From assembly GCA_015143295.1 (NCBI GenBank), contig CM026566.1, positions 4,451,072-4,515,071 on the forward strand: DNA of 64,000 nucleotides, read 5' to 3'. Below, one piece after another: positions 1 through 12,271 of the stretch. The DNA is from Tetracentron sinense (Eukaryota; Streptophyta; Magnoliopsida; Trochodendrales; Trochodendraceae). Below the pieces are notes generated by a model that was not told the origin of the DNA, did no database searches, and saw nothing but the letters and a program-made list of their open reading frames with translations. Made by a program: the position numbers and the translations under genes. How positions within the stretch are numbered: position 1 is the stretch's first letter; each line of letters starts with the position of its first letter.

Positions 1-1052
1 ATAGTTTAAACACATAAAAGTATATGGATTTCTTCAATAACATAAACATAAACAACATTTCATAGTGTATGGATTAGTTCACTAACATGAAAATAAATAA
101 CTCAGAGCATATTTTTCATAAATACATAGTTTAAACACATAAAAGTATATGGATTTCTTTACTAGCATGAACATAAACAACATTTCATCGTGTATGGATT
201 AGTTTACTAACATGAAAATAAACAACATTTCATAGTGCATGGATTAGTTCACTAACATGAAAATAAACAACTCAGAGCAGATTTTTTATAAGTACATAGT
301 TTAAACACATAAAAGTTTATAGATTTCTTCACTAACATGAACATAAACAACATTTCATAGTGTATGGATTAGTTCACTAACATGAACATAAACAACATTT
401 CATAGTATATAGATTAGTTCACTAACATGAAAATAAACAACTCAGGGCAGATTTTTCATAAGTACATAACTTAAACACATAAAAGTATATGGATTTCTTC
501 ACTTACATGAACATAAACAACATTTCATAGTGTATGGATTAGTTCACTAACATGAAAATAAACAACATTTCATAGTGTATAGATTAGTTCAATAACATGA
601 AAATAAACAACTCAATGCAGATTTTTCATAAGTACATAGTTTAAACACATAAAAGTAAATGGATTTCTTCAATAACATAAATATAAACAACATTTCATAG
701 TGTATGGATTAGTTCACTAACATGAAAATAAACAACTCAGAGCATATTTTTTATAAGTACATAGTTTAAACACATAAAAATATATGGATTTCTTCACTAA
801 CATGAACATAAACAACATTTCATCGTATATGGATTAGTTCACTAACATGAAAATAAACAATATTTCATAGTGTATGGATTAGTTCACTAACATGAAAATA
901 AATAACTCAAAGCAAATTTTCATAAGTACATAGTTTAAACACATAAAAGTATATGGATTTCTTCACTAACATGAACATAAATAACATTTCATAGTGTATG
1001 AATTATTTCAGTAACATGAACATTAACAACCCAGAGCATATTTATCATACAC
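1..1052. repeat. Tandem array, 125-bp unit with optional 45-bp expansion
   Basis: Units begin with an ATAGTTTAAACACAT-type motif at 1, 126, 296, 466 (variant ATAAC), 636, 761 and 930, so the spacing is 125, 170, 170, 170, 125 and 169 bp. The difference of about 45 bp is one extra copy of an internal module (AACATTTCATAGTGTATGGA to the next ACATGAAAATAAACAA). The array is AT-rich and non-coding. It lies downstream of the transposase remnant on the minus strand and so probably belongs to the 3' part of the CACTA element; its left end is outside the window. Confidence 0.9.
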
Positions 1053-1204
1053 CGAGAACAATAAATACAAAAAAGTCTATAAATTGAGATCAATAAAATG
1101 AAAATAATATATTGAAGGTCAAATTCTCATTTATTTACATGGTAGCAACTAATTACATCATGATTTTACATGATAGCAACTAATTACATCATTCAACTTC
1201 ATTG

Positions 1205-4200
1205 TTATAGGGCCAAATTCTCAACTTTATCATCACTGGATTTGGTAAAAGATGCTTGTTGTAGCAGTTCAGGGGGTGCATCAACAGTTGCTCCAGTAAT
1301 CCCTACTCTCACCAAACTGGCACCTTCATCATCATCAGGTGAGGTGTCATCCAACTGTTGGTCCTTGAATGACACATTCTCCCTAAATGTGTAATCGTCC
1401 GTAAGAGATTCTTCATTCATGTCAAATAAGTCTCTTGGTTTAGTCTTGACGACGACATGTCAATCTTCTTCTGTTGGATCTTCGACATAAAATACCTACT
1501 CAGCTTGAGATGCCATAACATAGGGTTCACTCGTCACCAAGTGTGCCGGGAGCAAAACGTGTGAAGTTCACGAGTTTAAACCCAAATGCATGAGTCTTTA
1601 TTCCTCTACCTTGTGTCTTCACATCAACCCAATCGCACTTAAACAATAAAAATTTTAACCTTTCAGAATACGTCACCTCAATTACATCTGTTAAGCGACC
1701 ATAGTAGTTGATATCTGTGATAATGGGGGTTCTATCCTTGGACGTTACATAGCTTGTAGTCGTTGCTGTGACCGTAACACCACTATTTTGACTCTTACAT
1801 CCACGCTCCTTAAGTGTTGTACAAAACCTATATCCATTAATGACGTAGCCCGTAAACCTTGTTATGGATTTTTGTGGACCGTATAAGAGCCTTGTAATCT
1901 TGTCATACACCGGGTTGCCTGAATCACGCAGTAGTTGGACCTATTTGAAGGCCAAGATGCAATTAATTCAAATTGCAAACATTAATAATGGGATGGCAAC
2001 AAATATGTCCAGTTAAGAAAATATAACTTACATAGCTCCTAAACCATGAACTAAATTGTTCGTTGTGCTTTTTTTGGAGCATGTGGGGAGCCGACCTAAT
2101 AAGTTTTGGATTGGTCATCCTCAGTTCATTCATGTGCTGACTGTAAGGAACCATTCGATGTCAAGTGGTGCTTAAATCTCCTTTGTTAAGTTAAAACCGA
2201 GAATTTCAACAAAAGATAACAGATGAAAGCCTTTGTAATATTTGTCTTACTCTCGATATGTTGTGATTTCGTCGGAGTTGAATAACACATAATGTTGTAT
2301 CTGCTGCCATTCTAATTTACTTAGAGCAAATGGTTGAGCACCTCCTATTGGAGTCTCATCGTTATTTCTCACCGCCCTAATCAATCTCGATTCCACATCG
2401 TTTAGGTACCTTGAGCAGAATGTCAAGCATTCTTCCGCCAAGTATCCTTCTGCAATGCTACCCTCAGGTCGAGCTCGATTGTGGACATAAGTTTTCAATG
2501 TATATAGATACCTATCTGAATTAAATTTAGGTAAGACAAAAAAGCAATTATAATACGAAAATTCAACATTTGATAAATTATAATTAATGACATACCTTTC
2601 GATGGGATACATCTACCGGTATTGGACAGGTCCACCTAGCCTTGCCTCTGTTACCAAGTGTATAGGCAAGTGCACCATTACATCAAAGAATGCCGGTGAG
2701 AAAATTCTCTCTAAATGACAAAGCGTAAGTGCAATTTTCTTCTCTAACCGTCTCAAATCCTCAACCTGAACGACTTTGGAACATAATGTCAAAAAGAAGT
2801 TGCTCAATTCAATTAGGACTAAACTTACATTCTTCGGCAATGCCTTCCTCACAGCCAATGGTAGGAATTGTTGCATTATAATATGAGAGTCATGGCTCTT
2901 CTGTCCATAAATTTTACGCTCTTTCACATTAACATGTCTTGCAAAATTTGAGGAGTAACCATCTGGAACCTTCACACTTTTCAGAACCTTCCAAACAACT
3001 CTTTCTCATTCTTGTCCATCAAAAAGCATGCAGGGCGTCGATAAAAATTGCTTCTACTAGGCTGGAACTCAGGGTGAAGTGCACGTCTCACGCCCATATC
3101 AACCAAGTCAAGTCGAGCTTTTAAGGCATCCTTAGATTTTCCTTCCAAACCTAACAAAGTTACGAGCACAATATCGCATACATTTTTCTCTATATGCATT
3201 ACATCAAGGTTGTGTCTCAATAAATTGTGCTCCCAGTATGGTAACTCGAAGAATATACTGGTCTTCTTCCAATTATAGGGCATATCCTCATGGCCTGTTT
3301 GCCTTGGTCGTTTTTGCCCAACCTGCTTCCCAAGGGAGAATGTACTACCCTCTAATTGATGCAGTACATTAGACCCAAACATTATAGTTGGAGCAATCCT
3401 GAACTCAGAATTGCCATCGAAAGAGTTTATATTTTTCCGGAACTTGTGATCCGCCGTTAAGGAACGACGGTGCCCCATGTAGCAATGCTTTCTACTTTTA
3501 GACAGGTATAAGTGGCAAGTGTCTTTGTGGCATGAAGGGCATGCCAACTTTCCTTTTGTGCTCCAACCTGACAACATGACATGCCCTGGGAAGTCACTAA
3601 TAGTCTAGAGCAATGCCGCACGCATTATAAATGTCTCCTTTTTCGAAGTATCATAAGTTGGCAACCCATTCATCCACAAGTCCTTCAACTCTTCGACTAG
3701 AGGCCTCATGTACACATCAATGACATTTTCTGGCCCGGAAGGACCAGGAATAAGTAAGGACAGAATGAAATTAGGTTGCTTCATGCACAACCATAGCGGT
3801 AAGTTGTAGGGAATAAGAACCACAGGCCATGTGCTGTGAGCAATACTCATCGTCCTAAATGGGTTGAAGCCATCACTCGCCAACTCAAGTCTGACATTTC
3901 GAGCATCTGAAGCAAAAAAAGGATACTTGTTGTTCAAATTTTCCCAAGCCGGTGAGTCTACAGGATGCCTTAACTTCCCATCCCTAGTTCGACCCACGTC
4001 ATGCCATCTCATTTCAGAAGCAGTCTTGGATGACATGAATAACCTTTGTAACCTGGTCTCAACGGGAAGTGACACAAAATCTTCGCTGGAGTTTTCTTCT
4101 TGTGTTCCTCTTCACCATCCACTGTCTTCCATCTTGATTCACCACAGATGTCACATACTGTCTTCTTTGCAGACTCTTTCCAGTAAAGCATGCAATCATT

Positions 4201-4817
4201 GGGACATGCATCGATTTTATCATAGTTAAGCCCCAAGTCTGACATCACCTTTTTCGTCTGAAAGTAAGTATCTGGTAGTGTTGAACCCTCGGGGAGTATC
4301 TCCCTCAACAACTCAAGCAACATGGTAAATGACTTATTGCTCCATCCACTAAGACACTTAATGTGATATAATCTTACAAGGACAGATAACTTCGTGTGAT
4401 TTTTACATGTTGGATACAAAGGTTGTCTTGCATCCCTTATCAATTGAAAAAAATTATCAGATTCAGGATTGGGATCCCGACTACCAGTACCCTCATCTTC
4501 GTTTGGAACCCCGAACACATCGTGCACCATCTCTTCCATCTCATTCTATCTGTCTAACCTACAGATGTTAGGATTTTGAGACACTTGGGTAACTGGTCGG
4601 TGCTACAATATGTCCTCCCTATGATGATACCAGATTTTATAATTCAAGTCAAATCCATCACAGATCATATGCTCATACGCAGTAACCTTATCTTAATAAA
4701 GGATATTGTTGCAGTTGGGACACGGACACTTTATACCACCAGTGTTATTGGTCGCCCCAAGAGCTATCCTAAACTCTATGAACTCTTTCACCCCGTTTAT
4801 ATATTCCTTTGAAACCT
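1205..4817 (-). pseudogene. CACTA TNP2-like transposase, degenerate
   Basis: Minus-strand frames give, in order, a transposase-associated domain (about 4560-4812, CPCPNCNN-type zinc motif), the tnp2 transposase core (about 2981-4539, with ASDGFNPF, MRPLVEEL and DVMHIEKN), the DUF4218 region (2247-2975, with RARPEGSIAEGYLAEE) and a DUF4216 region (1527-1910, with YYGRLTDVIEV), then an acidic tail with KPRDLFDMNEE. In plants this protein binds and cuts CACTA termini in the nucleus. It is dead: the start codon seen in the sister copy is lost near 4815, a TGG in the LLWTISDFPG motif is now TAG near 3605, there are frame breaks near 4040 and 2980, and more stops near 1470. An intron equivalent to that of the sister copy lies near 2511-2594. 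Confidence 0.9.
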
Positions 4818-5735
4818 TATTTAATACAAAAAAATACACTCACAATTGCTTAGATACTAATACTTGATCATATGATGCTGCTTACAAAATTATGAACAGA
4901 AGGTACCTTGACATTTCAATCCAACTCCTATCCATGATACCACCGAAAATATGTTTAGGTCCTTCGTTTACTATTTTGAGAAATACCAACAATTCGATAT
5001 CATCAGCCAATTACAATATGTATGCGTGCTTCCTATCGCCATCAACTCCTCTTCTAAAGGGTGGGATGTTCATATCCCATTCAGGAATGCATAATCCCTA
5101 GCAGTCAATAGCTCAGGTGCTTTGTACCATTTCAAGGAAATTTCGACAGCATTTCCCTATGGTTCTCTAAGTACACGGCTTAGACTAGGGGCAAGCCCTC
5201 CACATTATCTAAATATGTACCCAGAGAACAAGAGAAACGACTGCCGAAAGTTTCCTCAATCTAGACAAAACATGAGCAACTGACTATACTAGAGATTATG
5301 CATTCCCAAACTGTCCAACCGGACAATTCAAAAATCATATATAGACAAATACACTTTATCACAAACAAGACCGAAAAGTTATGAACCTATATTTAGCCCC
5401 ACAAGAGAACTAAATGTCATAGCTTACAACTAATCCATCCAAATAGGTGATACAAGAAATGCGTTTGTCACAAAATGATTTTTGAACGGGAGATCTAAGG
5501 TTCTATGCATGCATGTGTATGACATCTAACCAATACAAAAATTCAACCATCATAAACACGAAGTTTACACACTCATAAGCATTTTAAATAGTTAACATAG
5601 TTACTAATTTACAATTACCATCATTTATGAATTTCAAGGAAGAATTATGGGCTTAAAGTTTCTGAACACGATTTATCTGTTTACGCGTGTATCCTTGCAT
5701 CTGAGGTTCATTATGCTTAACCACAATTAAAGGGT
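4818..5735 (-). other. CACTA element 1 upstream region
   Basis: This stretch has no gene. It is alignable by eye with 59830-60600 of the complete CACTA element, for example the shared GGTTCTCTAAGTACAC and AACTGTCCAACCGGACAATT blocks, so it is the transposase 5' flank of the same family. The similarity fades after about 5530. Confidence 0.8.
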
Positions 5736-6190
5736 GCTCTACAGGCCGCCATGTGTCCCCTTTAACACCCACCCACTAACTGCGATTAAGATTCACTCAC
5801 CCGTAGGATTCATTCGTCCAACATTGATTTTTAGAAATGAATAAAAAAATTAACCTTAGGTTAATTATGTTTAACCTTGGTTACGTGTCCCAATTAACTC
5901 ATAGATTGAATCAGAGCCGATCGTGATTGAACTTGAGAAGAGTTCAATCACACTCATAGGTACGTGTCCCAATTAACTCCTACTAATTGTGATTAAGATT
6001 CACCATCTAATTTAGATTTTTACAAAAAAAAAAAATATTAACCCAAAGAGTTAAAAATTTATAACCATAGTTAATTTTTTTAAATAATTTGTTCTAAAAA
6101 CCAATGTTAGATTATTAAACCTTAAAGGTTACTAAATCTTATCCACACTTAATAGGGGTTAACAAGGACACGTGTTGACATCTGAGTGCA
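5736..6190. repeat. Diverged foldback MITE(s), GTTAAGATTCACC family
   Basis: It begins with GCCATGTGTCCCCTTTAACA and GATTAAGATTCACTCACCC and ends with the inverted counterpart (AACCAATGTTAGATT ... GGACACGTGT). These are the arms of the MITE family found better preserved at 20726-21005. The inside contains a second partial arm (CACGTGTCCCAATTAACTC type), so two insertions may be merged here. Confidence 0.55.
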
Positions 6191-6934
6191 ATTGAAATCT
6201 CCTCGAGTTCAACTGCATCCACAAGTCGACACATGTCCCTTTTATTCCCTATTAATTACGTTTCAGATTTACTAACTCTTCATTATGAATTTTTAATCCT
6301 TATAGTTAAATATTTTTTAATATTTCTTTCTAAAATCAAGTCTATATTGTTGAACCCCAAGGGTTAATGAATCTTACATCTTCAAGGGAAAGACATTTGT
6401 TTGCATTAATACTATGTCCAATCGAAAAGAGAGTGAGTCTTGAAAGAGTGATGCAAACATTATCCTTAAATTTTATCTTCTAATATAATTGAAAAAATCC
6501 ATACTTGAAAACGTTTATTGAATTTTATCTTCTACTATAATGTGAGAGATAAAATGACAATTAATTGTCATTGAACTCTCCTTGAGGGCCAAAATATTCC
6601 TTAAATTTTATCTTAAATGCCCCTCACTAGGGCCTTTCTTCATAGTTTATCTCCCTCATACCTAAAATATTATTTAAATTTTTTTCTAAAATACGGGACA
6701 ATTTTTTTTACCCAAAATGTCGTCCCTCAAGTTTCTATACCTAAAATAATATTTAATTATTTCTCCAAAATACCCCTCACTAGAATCCCTCTCCCTCTCC
6801 CCTCTTTCTCACATGCATCGCACGTGCAGCCCACTAGTCTCTACTATTATAATGACCATGTCATGTTCAAAACGTCAACGGAAATTTGTGCTAATTCCAA
6901 ATTTACCCTTTACAATGAAAGGTGTTAAAACATT

Positions 6935-7318
6935 GATTATTGTTTTACTAAATTCCAATACTACCCCTTCTATTAATAGATAAAAATTATTTTACTAAAT
7001 TCCAATACTACCCCTTCCATTATCTTATGAGTCATCCACTTCTAAGTGGACCCAAGTATTTTGTGTCCCTTTTAACCCATGTTTAATTATGGTTAAGTTA
7101 AATTAAATTAAAATTAATAATTTTGTTTTTTGTTTTTCTAAAAAACATGGTTAGATTGCTTAACCTTAGGGAGTTAACCCAAGTGTCCCGTGTCCCTTTT
7201 AACCCATGTTTAATTATGGTTAAGTTAAATTAAATTAAAATTAGTAATTTTATTTTTTGTTTTTCTAAAAAACATGGTTAGATTGCTTAACCTTAGGGAG
7301 TTAACCCAAGTGTCGATT
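6935..7318. repeat. Short local tandem duplications
   Basis: A unit of about 127 bp (GTCCCTTTTAACCCATGTTT to AGTTAACCCAAGTGTCCC) occurs twice, starting near 7065 and 7192, with very few differences. Just upstream, TTTTACTAAATTCCAATACT occurs twice about 52 bp apart (about 6944 and 6993). All of it is AT-rich, non-coding and nested in CACTA element 1. Confidence 0.85.
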
Positions 7319-7560
7319 ACGCCACTGAGGTTGCAATTTGCCCCTTTTAACACTCCTTAATTGTGGTTAAGATTTACCCACCCTTTTGGTTCACCCACCT
7401 ATCTTTGGTTTTTAGGAAAAAAATTAATTCTTTTTAAACCTTGATGAAAATTTATTAACTCTAGAAACTAAGAATAAGTAGATGAACCCTAGGGGTGGGT
7501 GAATCTTAACCACGGTTAAAGAGTGTTAAAAGGGACACATGGCGACTTCAATGGCGAAAC
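7315..7560. repeat. Foldback MITE copy, GTTAAGATTCACC family
   Basis: The left arm starts at GATTACGCCACTGAGG and runs into GTGGTTAAGATTTACCCACC. The right arm is its inverted form (GGGTGGGTGAATCTTAACCA ... GGCGAAAC). The total is about 246 bp with a short AT-rich centre. No open frame and no clear target duplication were found. Confidence 0.75.
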
Positions 7561-8307
7561 CGGACTCCTCACTCTCTTAGCAAAATGCTCAAAAAGAATG
7601 TTTCGTCAAGGCCCTGCCCACCCCCTTTCTTTGTTATATCCAAAATACCCCTAAAGTTTTTAATTCATCATAATATTTAAATAATATACATATAAATAAT
7701 AATTAATCTTTATCTTGTTTACTATTATAATGTGAGAGGCATGCGTAGATGATTTTTCTAAAATTCTTAAACTACCCTTATAAAAAAACAAAACGTTGAT
7801 TTAATGTTTTACTTTGATTCCCAAACTCCCCATGCTCCTCTATCTATTTAGAATCACAACCAACCGTGATTGAACTTGCGGAGAGTTCAATCGCACCCAC
7901 GGGTTAACAAGCAACCACAATTCTAGAACTTTCTCGTTTTTACAGTAATTAACATACACCCATTTCAAAGAATAATTGAACAAATAGACCCCATAAAAAT
8001 GGAATACATATATTACCCATAATCTCAATCAAATATATTACCCATAATCTCAATCAAATTAATTAACAGACACCCATTTCACAGAATAATTGAAAAATCG
8101 AACCCATAAAACTTGAAACCATATGATACTCATAATCTCAATTAAAGTTACTACGCAACTAGTAGGGCAAATAATAATCAAACTCATCTACACATTTCTC
8201 TGTTAAAATTTACACAGTTCATTAATTAACTTATACAATTCGGTATAAACCAAAAAAGAAGGGAAAGGAAAAAAAATCAAACCTTTTAAAATCTGAGCAA
8301 CTAGCAA
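7561..8307. other. AT-rich stretch in CACTA element 1, no gene
   Basis: There is no coding potential. A partial duplication of about 115 bp is visible: ACACCCATTTCA.AGAATAATTGAA occurs near 7955 and 8070, and TATTACCCATAATCTCAATCAAA is repeated directly at about 8010-8058. Confidence 0.7.
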
Positions 8308-8845
8308 CTACAAATAGAATAGAATGAGAGAGGGTTTACCAGTGGCCCAGGGGCAATGGCGGTAGGGACGGTGACGGCGGTAGTGAGAGAGTACAGAGAG
8401 CAAAGAGCACGGTGACAAGAGAGAGAGTAGAGAGCACGGCAGAGGGGAGGTGCTACCGAAGAGAGCTAAGCTGGCTGCCAGAGGTGACATGCAAATAGAG
8501 TGAGAGAGTAGAGAGAGAAAGTAGAGAGAAAGAGAGTAGAGATAGAGAGTAGAGTAGAGTAGAGAGAGAGAACGCGAGAAAACTTACCGGAGGTGATCCC
8601 AAGGTTGCCGGAGGTGTGGCGGCCGAAGAGGGGAGAGGGTGGAGGTGCTGCCCAAGGTGTGGCTACCAAAGAGGGGAGAGGGTGATCCCGTAGAGGGTGT
8701 TGCCGGAGAGGGTTGCCAGAGCACAGAGCAGGGAGGCTGGAGCACGAACGCTGGAGAAGGAAGGAAGGGAGGCTGGAGCAGAGGGGAGCATGCAGGATTG
8801 ATGAAACAGGGTGAAAATGAAGGGAAAACATCGGGGGGCTATTAA
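8308..8845 (-). other. GA-rich leader region of CACTA element 1
   Basis: On the plus strand this is a run of GAGAGAGTAGAGAG-type sequence followed by GGAGAGGGTTGCCGGAG-type repeats. The same composition and position, just inside the subterminal array, occurs in the complete CACTA element at 62870-63230, so it is probably the transcribed 5' leader on the minus strand. The open frames here come from its low complexity. Confidence 0.6.
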
Positions 8846-8849
8846 AAGA

Positions 8850-9183
8850 TTTATAACGGCGGTAATTAAAAATTGCCGTTTTCGTTTAGTATCTAACCGC
8901 AGCTATTATTAATGATTATAACGACAGTTTTTACACCTACCGCCGTTATAATCGAGGCGGGAAGTGACAGCGTGGTAAAGTGAAAAGGTGGAGGGAGCAC
9001 TTTGCAACGGCAGTTATGAAAAAAGCGTCGTTGGAAATATGTTTATAACGGCGATTATTAAAATACTGCCGTTATATCTAGGCATAACCAAGATGTAGCT
9101 GCGGTTCTTGAGAACTGTCATTATATATAATTTGCTATGACGGTTTTTGAGAACCGCCGTTATAGACATGTAGTTTAGTAGTG
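8850..9183 (-). repeat. 5' terminal and subterminal region of CACTA element 1
   Basis: This holds several ATAACGGCGGT / ACCGCCGTTATA hairpin motifs in both orientations, ending at the plus-strand terminus TAGTTTAGTAGTG (reverse complement CACTACTAAACTA). Repeated subterminal motifs of this kind are binding sites for the element-encoded TNPA-type protein in En/Spm. Confidence 0.85.
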
Positions 9184-10728
9184 CATCCTTCCAAGCAAAG
9201 ATTTAGTCTTTGCAAGGTAAGTACACCCTTCTAGTTAACCTAGAGATAATCTAGATCTCAAACCTAGGTTTTCAAGTATGTGATGTTGAAATTGTTCACA
9301 TGTGTTTCTAAATTCCTAATCTACTAAGATTTTCCTAAATTTTATGAACTATGAAGTATGATATGGATGTAATAGGTTAAGTAACCATGATCTATGTAAT
9401 ATATGTCAATTGAATGATGCCTATTGTCATGATCTCTATGTTTCAAGTTTTTTCATGAATACTAAGATGCTTTTAAGTTCTTCTATGACTATAGAAATGT
9501 GTAAATGCCACATGTGACTTCCTTTAAGTATTCCCACGTTAGTATGATGCTCATTAAGCACTATGCATAAGCATACATGCATGACCGAGTTTTCTAGGTA
9601 TAAGTGTAAGAAAAAACAACTAAAGAACAAGACAAGTGATTTATTAATCGAATGATAAAGCCGAACTTTGGGTCAGTTAAGGATAGGGCATATCTAAGGC
9701 TATGTCATATTTGGCTTCAAAAAAATAAGACAAGCAAGAATGATAATGCCGAACTTTGGATCTGTCAAGGATAGGGCATATCCAAAGATATGTCATATCT
9801 GACTTCAAGAAAATAAAACAAGAAATCAAGGATATTGGTGTGCCTTTTTTATTTCATTGAAGGGATTTTACATACCCGGCTCACAAGTTGCTTTCAAGAA
9901 TTTCGATGAAGGATATTCACATACCCGGCTCATAAGTTGCTTCAAGGACACTAACATCTGGCTCATAAGGCAAGCATGACAAGACATGCATGATTCTCAC
10001 AAAACAATCATGACAAGACAAGCATAACAAAACAAGTATGATTCAAATAAGAACAAGATAAGACAAGCACGATTCTCACAAGACAATTACAAGCCAAGAA
10101 TAAGATTTTAAGCACGATAAACAAGTTTTGAAAAATATAAAAAGATAATTTCAAGTACAAGCTATGAATTTTGTACACATGATTTACATAATAAGGCTTT
10201 GCACTGGGGTTTTCATGCATGCTCATGAATATATTGTTTAAATTTCCTATATGTTATTAATTGTATTATACCACTGTTAGCTAGTAGCTTGTACTCGCTG
10301 AGTGTTTCAATACTCAGTCGTACATTTTGATGTCGGTAGGTATGCCCTTTGACATTTGTGCCCCTAGTCATTGGGTCGAGGAGGACTATGGTGAGGAGGA
10401 GCCATATGTAGAGCCAGCAGGAGCACTTCAAGTGGAGGCAAGAGACTTAGATAGTTGGTCCTATCAGGGTGACTACTGAGTGAGAGAGAGAAAAAGAGTT
10501 TTATATTTTGTATATTGATGGGTGGAATGTCTACTCTTACATTAGTCATGTTGATGTATCAAATTTAGAAAACTTTAATGTATAGAAAAGAAAATTTTGT
10601 TCACGCTTTCGTATTGATTTCGTTTCCACTATGATTATGCCTTATATATTTTATAGAATGGTTTGCTAGGTCAGGATAGTCACGTCTAAAGTCTCACCTA
10701 ACTCCTAGGGGGATTTTGGGGCGTTACA
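9184..10728 (+). mobile_element. 3' part of a Tekay-like gypsy LTR
   Basis: The sequence ends in GGGGGATTTTGGGGCGTTACA, much like the 3' ends of the gypsy LTRs at 16591 and 29439. It shares with them the string of landmarks TTAGCTAG..GTTTGTACTC..GAGT..TCAGTCG..TTATGTCGGTAGGT about 400 bp from the end. Its 5' part is missing because CACTA element 1 interrupts it at 9184. An internal near-duplication of about 88 bp (CCGAACTTTGG at 9661 and 9749) and an ACAAGACAAGCATGA-type low-complexity stretch (about 9968-10090) are present. There are no genes. Confidence 0.75.
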
Positions 10729-11592
10729 CTCACTACTATATTATTTTGGAAAAAAAAAAGAAACAATTCTCATTCTCGCGACCAGTTGTAAAACCATCAA
10801 TTATATATTAATAATTTTTTCTCTACACTCTATAAGAAATAATTGCTTTATCCCTAAAATCTTTCTTATCTCTTCAAATGATATGAAAGAAAATATATGT
10901 AAAATACAATTCTTTATTTTATTGTTGTTGGCCCTTCTAGAAAAGTCCATCTTGTTTTTGAGATGGATGCATTAGGGCTGGGTATGAATCCAATGACCAT
11001 CCATTGATGTTAGATCATGGATCCCAGGAGGCAATTTCTATATATAGTTGTTTTAAGAGGAATGCATTAGGGTTTTATTACTTTGTGTGGTTTACGTGAA
11101 AATGATTTCATACATTATTTTATGTAGCAAGTGTTGGAGAAAGCTCTTTGGCACTCAAAAAAAGGCAACTTCTACCATTAACTTTAGTTGAGTCAACATT
11201 AACTCGTAGGTTTATAGTAACCCAATTGGCATTTTAAAATTTTTGATAAAAAACTAAAAAGCTAAAAAAAAATTCATGAGATTCTCTTTGGCCCTTGTAG
11301 AAAATCTAGAGTGAAATTATTTAGATCAATAAGTCATAAGCTTTGATTTATTAAATATTTAATCAATCAAATGGTTTGCAAAGACATTTGGTTATCTAAT
11401 GATATCAAGATTGGGGGTTGGGGCTTTAGAACATCATTTAAAACCTACTTAGATATGTTTATATTTCTCATCTTTATAGTACAATAAAGTAGAGAAATGA
11501 AGTTTTTCTTTCTAACCACCCTTTAAATGTAGACCATTTTATTTAGTAGGTCTGATGGGGGTGGGGAAAACATTGACTGGTCAAGAATCAAG
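10729..11592. other. Unassigned spacer
   Basis: AT-rich, with no gene, no recognisable repeat ends and no long open frame. I see nothing I can name here. Confidence 0.6.
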
Positions 11593-12092
11593 TGTTGCCC
11601 AAGTATTGACCCTAGAGGAGGGGGGTGAATAGGGTCTTGGCAAATTTAAAGTTCTAACTTAGTCCATTTTGTGGAATTTAAATTAATCAAGGGAATGCAA
11701 CTAGCAATTCTAAAATGAAAGCAATAGAGAGAAATAAGGAAAGAGTTATGAAATTCAAACACAAAGACTTTATTCATGAGGTCCCCACCTCAAACTATAC
11801 CCGCTAGAGGATTCACCACGATTTATTCTCAATTGCAAGTCTTTTTATGGATGAAGACCAAACCGTTACACTTGCAAGAGAATCTCCTTTCTTGACTTCC
11901 ACGATCTTTTTTCGGGTGAAGATTCAATCTTACAATGAAGCTCCTCACTTTAAGTACAAGAATCCACCGATTCTTGATTTCATACACTATTTGTATAGAA
12001 GTGTTTTTAAAATCATAAAATGCTCCTTAACATAAGCTGGATGATCACTTTAAAGCTCTCTAACAATCTCCCAAAGATTGGAGTTGAATAGC

Positions 12093-12271
12093 TGTAGAGC
12101 CTCGAATTTATTATTCTTAATACTTGTGATGTTTATTAAATGCTATGGAAACATGTGTTTAATTTTAATATGTTTAAGCCTGCAAATTTAATGTGAAAAG
12201 TATCAATTTTAAAACCCAAATAAAACATTCAATTTAAGTCATTTTTGAAGTTTAATTTCATAAAAAGGAAG
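12093..12271 (+). repeat. 5' LTR stub of the gypsy element
   Basis: These about 179 bp match the first part of the 3' LTR (14484 onward) almost base for base, starting TGTAGAGCC. The match stops at about 12271, where the sequence jumps directly into pol; this is the left edge of the internal deletion. Confidence 0.9.

Larger units (their letters stand above)
1..9183 (-). mobile_element. CACTA (En/Spm) element 1, degenerate, 3' end outside window
   Basis: Read on the minus strand, the element starts at 9183 with CACTACTAAACTA, the usual CACTA terminus. The next about 330 bp hold scattered, often inverted ACGGC-type subterminal motifs. A GA-rich leader (8.3-8.85 kb) and a broken TNP2 transposase (1.2-4.8 kb) follow in the same order as in the complete element at 51036-63500, and the segments before the transposase are clearly homologous in the two. 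The other terminus is not in the window, so the TSD cannot be checked; the 3 bp outside the visible end are CAT. It is inserted in a gypsy LTR. Confidence 0.85.

Noticed and set aside
1..1052. Array taken as centromeric satellite
   Set aside because: Unit lengths are in the right range, but it is only about 1 kb long, lies beside a CACTA transposase and has a mosaic 125/170-bp structure.
8308..8845. Open frames of 60-121 aa on both strands
   Set aside because: They arise from GA-rich low-complexity leader sequence of the CACTA element; composition is not protein-like.
10731..10760. CACTACTATATT as a possible CACTA terminus
   Set aside because: No subterminal repeats follow and no partner end was found; it is just past the end of a gypsy LTR.
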